Assembly: GCA_934320895.1 (NCBI GenBank)
Contig: CAKRFY010000008.1
Span: 24,881 to 88,880, forward strand
Origin: an uncultured Lachnospiraceae bacterium
Lineage (GTDB): Bacteria; Bacillota; Clostridia; Lachnospirales; Lachnospiraceae
Reading direction: 5' to 3'
Length of the DNA stretch: 64,000 nt
The translations under genes were made by a program, and so were the position numbers. The first letter of the stretch is position 1; each line of letters begins with the position of its first letter. Below, one piece after another: positions 62,874 through 64,000 of this stretch. The notes beneath the pieces are model-generated. The model worked only from the letters and a program-made list of their open reading frames with translations. It was not told where the DNA came from and searched no databases.

Positions 62874-63590
62874 ATGAAGAAGAAATTATGTTTAATTTTT
62901 TGTATCGTGTCATGCATTCTGATGATGGCGGGCTGTAGCCTTAGTCTTACAAAGACAAACAAAAATTTCAATAAGAAAACTCTTGAGACAAATGCAGATT
63001 CTTTTGTGTCAAGCTGGTTTAAGTATGATTTTGCAGGTGCAGTCAAATCTATGAATGAACAGTCAACAGAGGTTGACGAGGACACAGTTAATCAGTATAA
63101 AGAGTCTGTACAGCTTAAAAAAGAATATGGTGATAAGGGAAAGAAAGTTGATACTGAGTTCACTATCAGCAGTGATTCTGCAACAGTTGTAGAGACATAT
63201 ACTACTTCATCAGGAAAGAAACTTATCTTTTCCGTAACATATGATGAAAAAGGCCAGACTTCATCATGGAAAGTAGAAGAGTATAAGAGCCTTGGAGACA
63301 AAATGGCAAAGGCAGGACTTAATACAATCCTTAGTATGGCTATAGTATTTGCGGTACTTATATTTATCGCATTGATCATTGCACAGTTCAAGCATATTGC
63401 TAATTTCCAGAATGGTGCAAAGAAAGAAGAAGTTAAGGCAGAACCTGTTGTTGAGACAGTACCTGTCGTTGAAGAAGAAAATCTTGTTGATGATCTGGAA
63501 TTGGTTGCAGTTATTACAGCAGCTATTGCAGCAGCAAGTGAGACAGAGTCAGCAGATGGTCTTGTTATTCGTTCAATTATTAGAAGATAA
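62874..63590 (+). CDS. OadG-like subunit with an N-terminal lipoprotein domain
   Basis: The 238-residue protein begins with a lipoprotein signal peptide (LIFCIVSCILMMAGCS, lipobox Cys near residue 21) and an extracytoplasmic domain of about 100 residues (SSWFKYDFAGAVKSMNEQ, FTISSDSATVVETY). One transmembrane helix follows (LSMAIVFAVLIFIALIIAQF, about 145-165), then a Glu/Val-rich linker and the OadG end (DDLELVAVITAAIAAASE, then VIRSIIRR). OadG stabilises the membrane complex of oxaloacetate/methylmalonyl-CoA decarboxylases. The added lipoprotein half is longer than in classical OadG of about 80 residues. Confidence 0.75.
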   Translation: MKKKLCLIFCIVSCILMMAGCSLSLTKTNKNFNKKTLETNADSFVSSWFKYDFAGAVKSMNEQSTEVDEDTVNQYKESVQLKKEYGDKGKKVDTEFTISSDSATVVETYTTSSGKKLIFSVTYDEKGQTSSWKVEEYKSLGDKMAKAGLNTILSMAIVFAVLIFIALIIAQFKHIANFQNGAKKEEVKAEPVVETVPVVEEENLVDDLELVAVITAAIAAASETESADGLVIRSIIRR

Positions 63591-63614
63591 GAATATTAAA
63601 TGGAGGACAAATTC

Positions 63615-63983
63615 ATGAAAAACTATACAATTACTGTAAATGGTACTGTTTATGACGTAACAGTAGAAGAGGGAGCAGCAGGAGCAGCAGCTTCAGCTCC
63701 TAAGGCAGCAGCACCAAAGGCAGCTCCTAAAGCTGCACCAAAAGCAGCAGCACCAGCAGGAGCAGCAGGTTCAGTTAAAGTAAATGCACCAATGCCTGGT
63801 AAGATCTTATCAGTTAAGGCATCAGCAGGACAGGCTGTAAAGAAAGGTGATGTTATCTTGATCCTTGAAGCTATGAAGATGGAAAATGAAGTAGTTGCAC
63901 CACAGGATGGTACAATAGCAAGCATCAATGTAGCAGCAGGAGATTCAGTAGAAGCAGGAGCAGTACTTGCAACATTAAACTAG
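63615..63983 (+). CDS. Biotin carboxyl carrier protein subunit
   Basis: The 122-residue protein has an N-terminal piece (MKNYTITVNGTVYDVTVEEG), a flexible Ala/Pro/Lys linker (about 22-55) and the biotinyl domain with the biotin lysine in EAMKMENEV. It carries CO2 between the carboxyltransferase and the membrane beta subunit. The ATG at 63615 is 8 nt after GGAGG. Confidence 0.95.
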   Translation: MKNYTITVNGTVYDVTVEEGAAGAAASAPKAAAPKAAPKAAPKAAAPAGAAGSVKVNAPMPGKILSVKASAGQAVKKGDVILILEAMKMENEVVAPQDGTIASINVAAGDSVEAGAVLATLN

Positions 63984-63995
63984 GAGGGACTGACT

Positions 63996-64000
63996 TTGGA
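63996..64000 (+). CDS. Start of the next gene, cut by the window end
   Basis: AGGAGG (63982-63987) is 8 nt before a TTG at 63996. By operon logic the gene could be the membrane beta subunit (OadB/MmdB-like) of the decarboxylase. Only the start codon is visible, so nothing in the sequence confirms the product. Confidence 0.35.

Noticed and set aside
63680..63770. Ala/Pro/Lys-rich stretch as a repeat artefact
   Set aside because: Such flexible linkers are normal in biotin carrier subunits of decarboxylases.

Overview
The window looks like a chromosomal segment of a low-GC Gram-positive anaerobe of the Clostridia, most probably family Lachnospiraceae (Roseburia, Agathobacter, Lachnospira or Butyrivibrio relatives). 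The arguments are an AT-rich genome with AGGAGG ribosome binding sites, the gene set ftsQ-ftsZ, miaB-dnaG-rpoD-trmK, plsX-acpP-rnc-smc-ftsY and hisZGDB-hisIE, an NfnAB pair, a DUF5688 gene, a BspA-like surface protein, and a biotin-dependent decarboxylase operon. Genus and species cannot be fixed from the sequence alone.

Layout. 0-2.7 kb: end of the division cluster (ftsQ, ftsZ) and a CPBP membrane protease. 2.8-19 kb: a mostly co-directional housekeeping block with a cytoplasmic GH13 enzyme, miaB, dnaG, rpoD, trmK, a TGS/uridine-kinase-like kinase, folD, rimO, pgsA, an HI0933-type flavoprotein, cmk, ispH overlapping an S1-domain gene, and a lone cheR. 19-26 kb: plsX-acpP-rnc-smc-ftsY behind a good sigma-A promoter. 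26-32.8 kb: ilvA, then hisZ, hisG, hisD, hisB and a hisIE gene with an extra HisF-like N-terminal half, plus a small membrane protein. 32.9-35.8 kb: a CYTH protein and NfnA/NfnB. 35.8-42.3 kb: a 0.9 kb AT-rich spacer, then a DUF5688 protein and a 1545-residue secreted repeat protein. 42.3-47.3 kb: tRNA-Arg(CCG), a MITE, a membrane-anchored protein, a pseudouridine synthase, ligA and metA. 47.3-53.4 kb: an accessory patch with IS630 and phage tape-measure remnants, broken small genes, secreted or zinc-ribbon proteins and a type III (ToxIN/AbiQ-like) toxin-antitoxin locus. 53.5-64 kb: a SpoVB/MurJ-like flippase, a cysteine desulfurase, a histidinol phosphatase, RqcH, a PlsC-like acyltransferase, a DacF-type carboxypeptidase, and an operon for a sodium-pump-type biotin decarboxylase that runs off the window.

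Most notable. (i) The type III toxin-antitoxin locus at 51.36-52.09 kb has a sigma-A promoter, three perfect 37-nt tandem repeats, a UUCG-capped hairpin and an AbiQ/ToxN-family toxin gene. (ii) A 155-bp palindromic MITE sits precisely in the loop of one member of a dispersed palindromic repeat family. Four members lie in this window, three of them 25-35 nt upstream of a start codon. (iii) HisIE is fused to an apparently catalytically dead HisF-like domain. (iv) An OadG-like subunit is built as a lipoprotein. (v) Strong unexplained hairpins lie just before dnaG and beside the tRNA-Arg promoter. Everything here is read from the sequence by eye; no database search or folding program was run.
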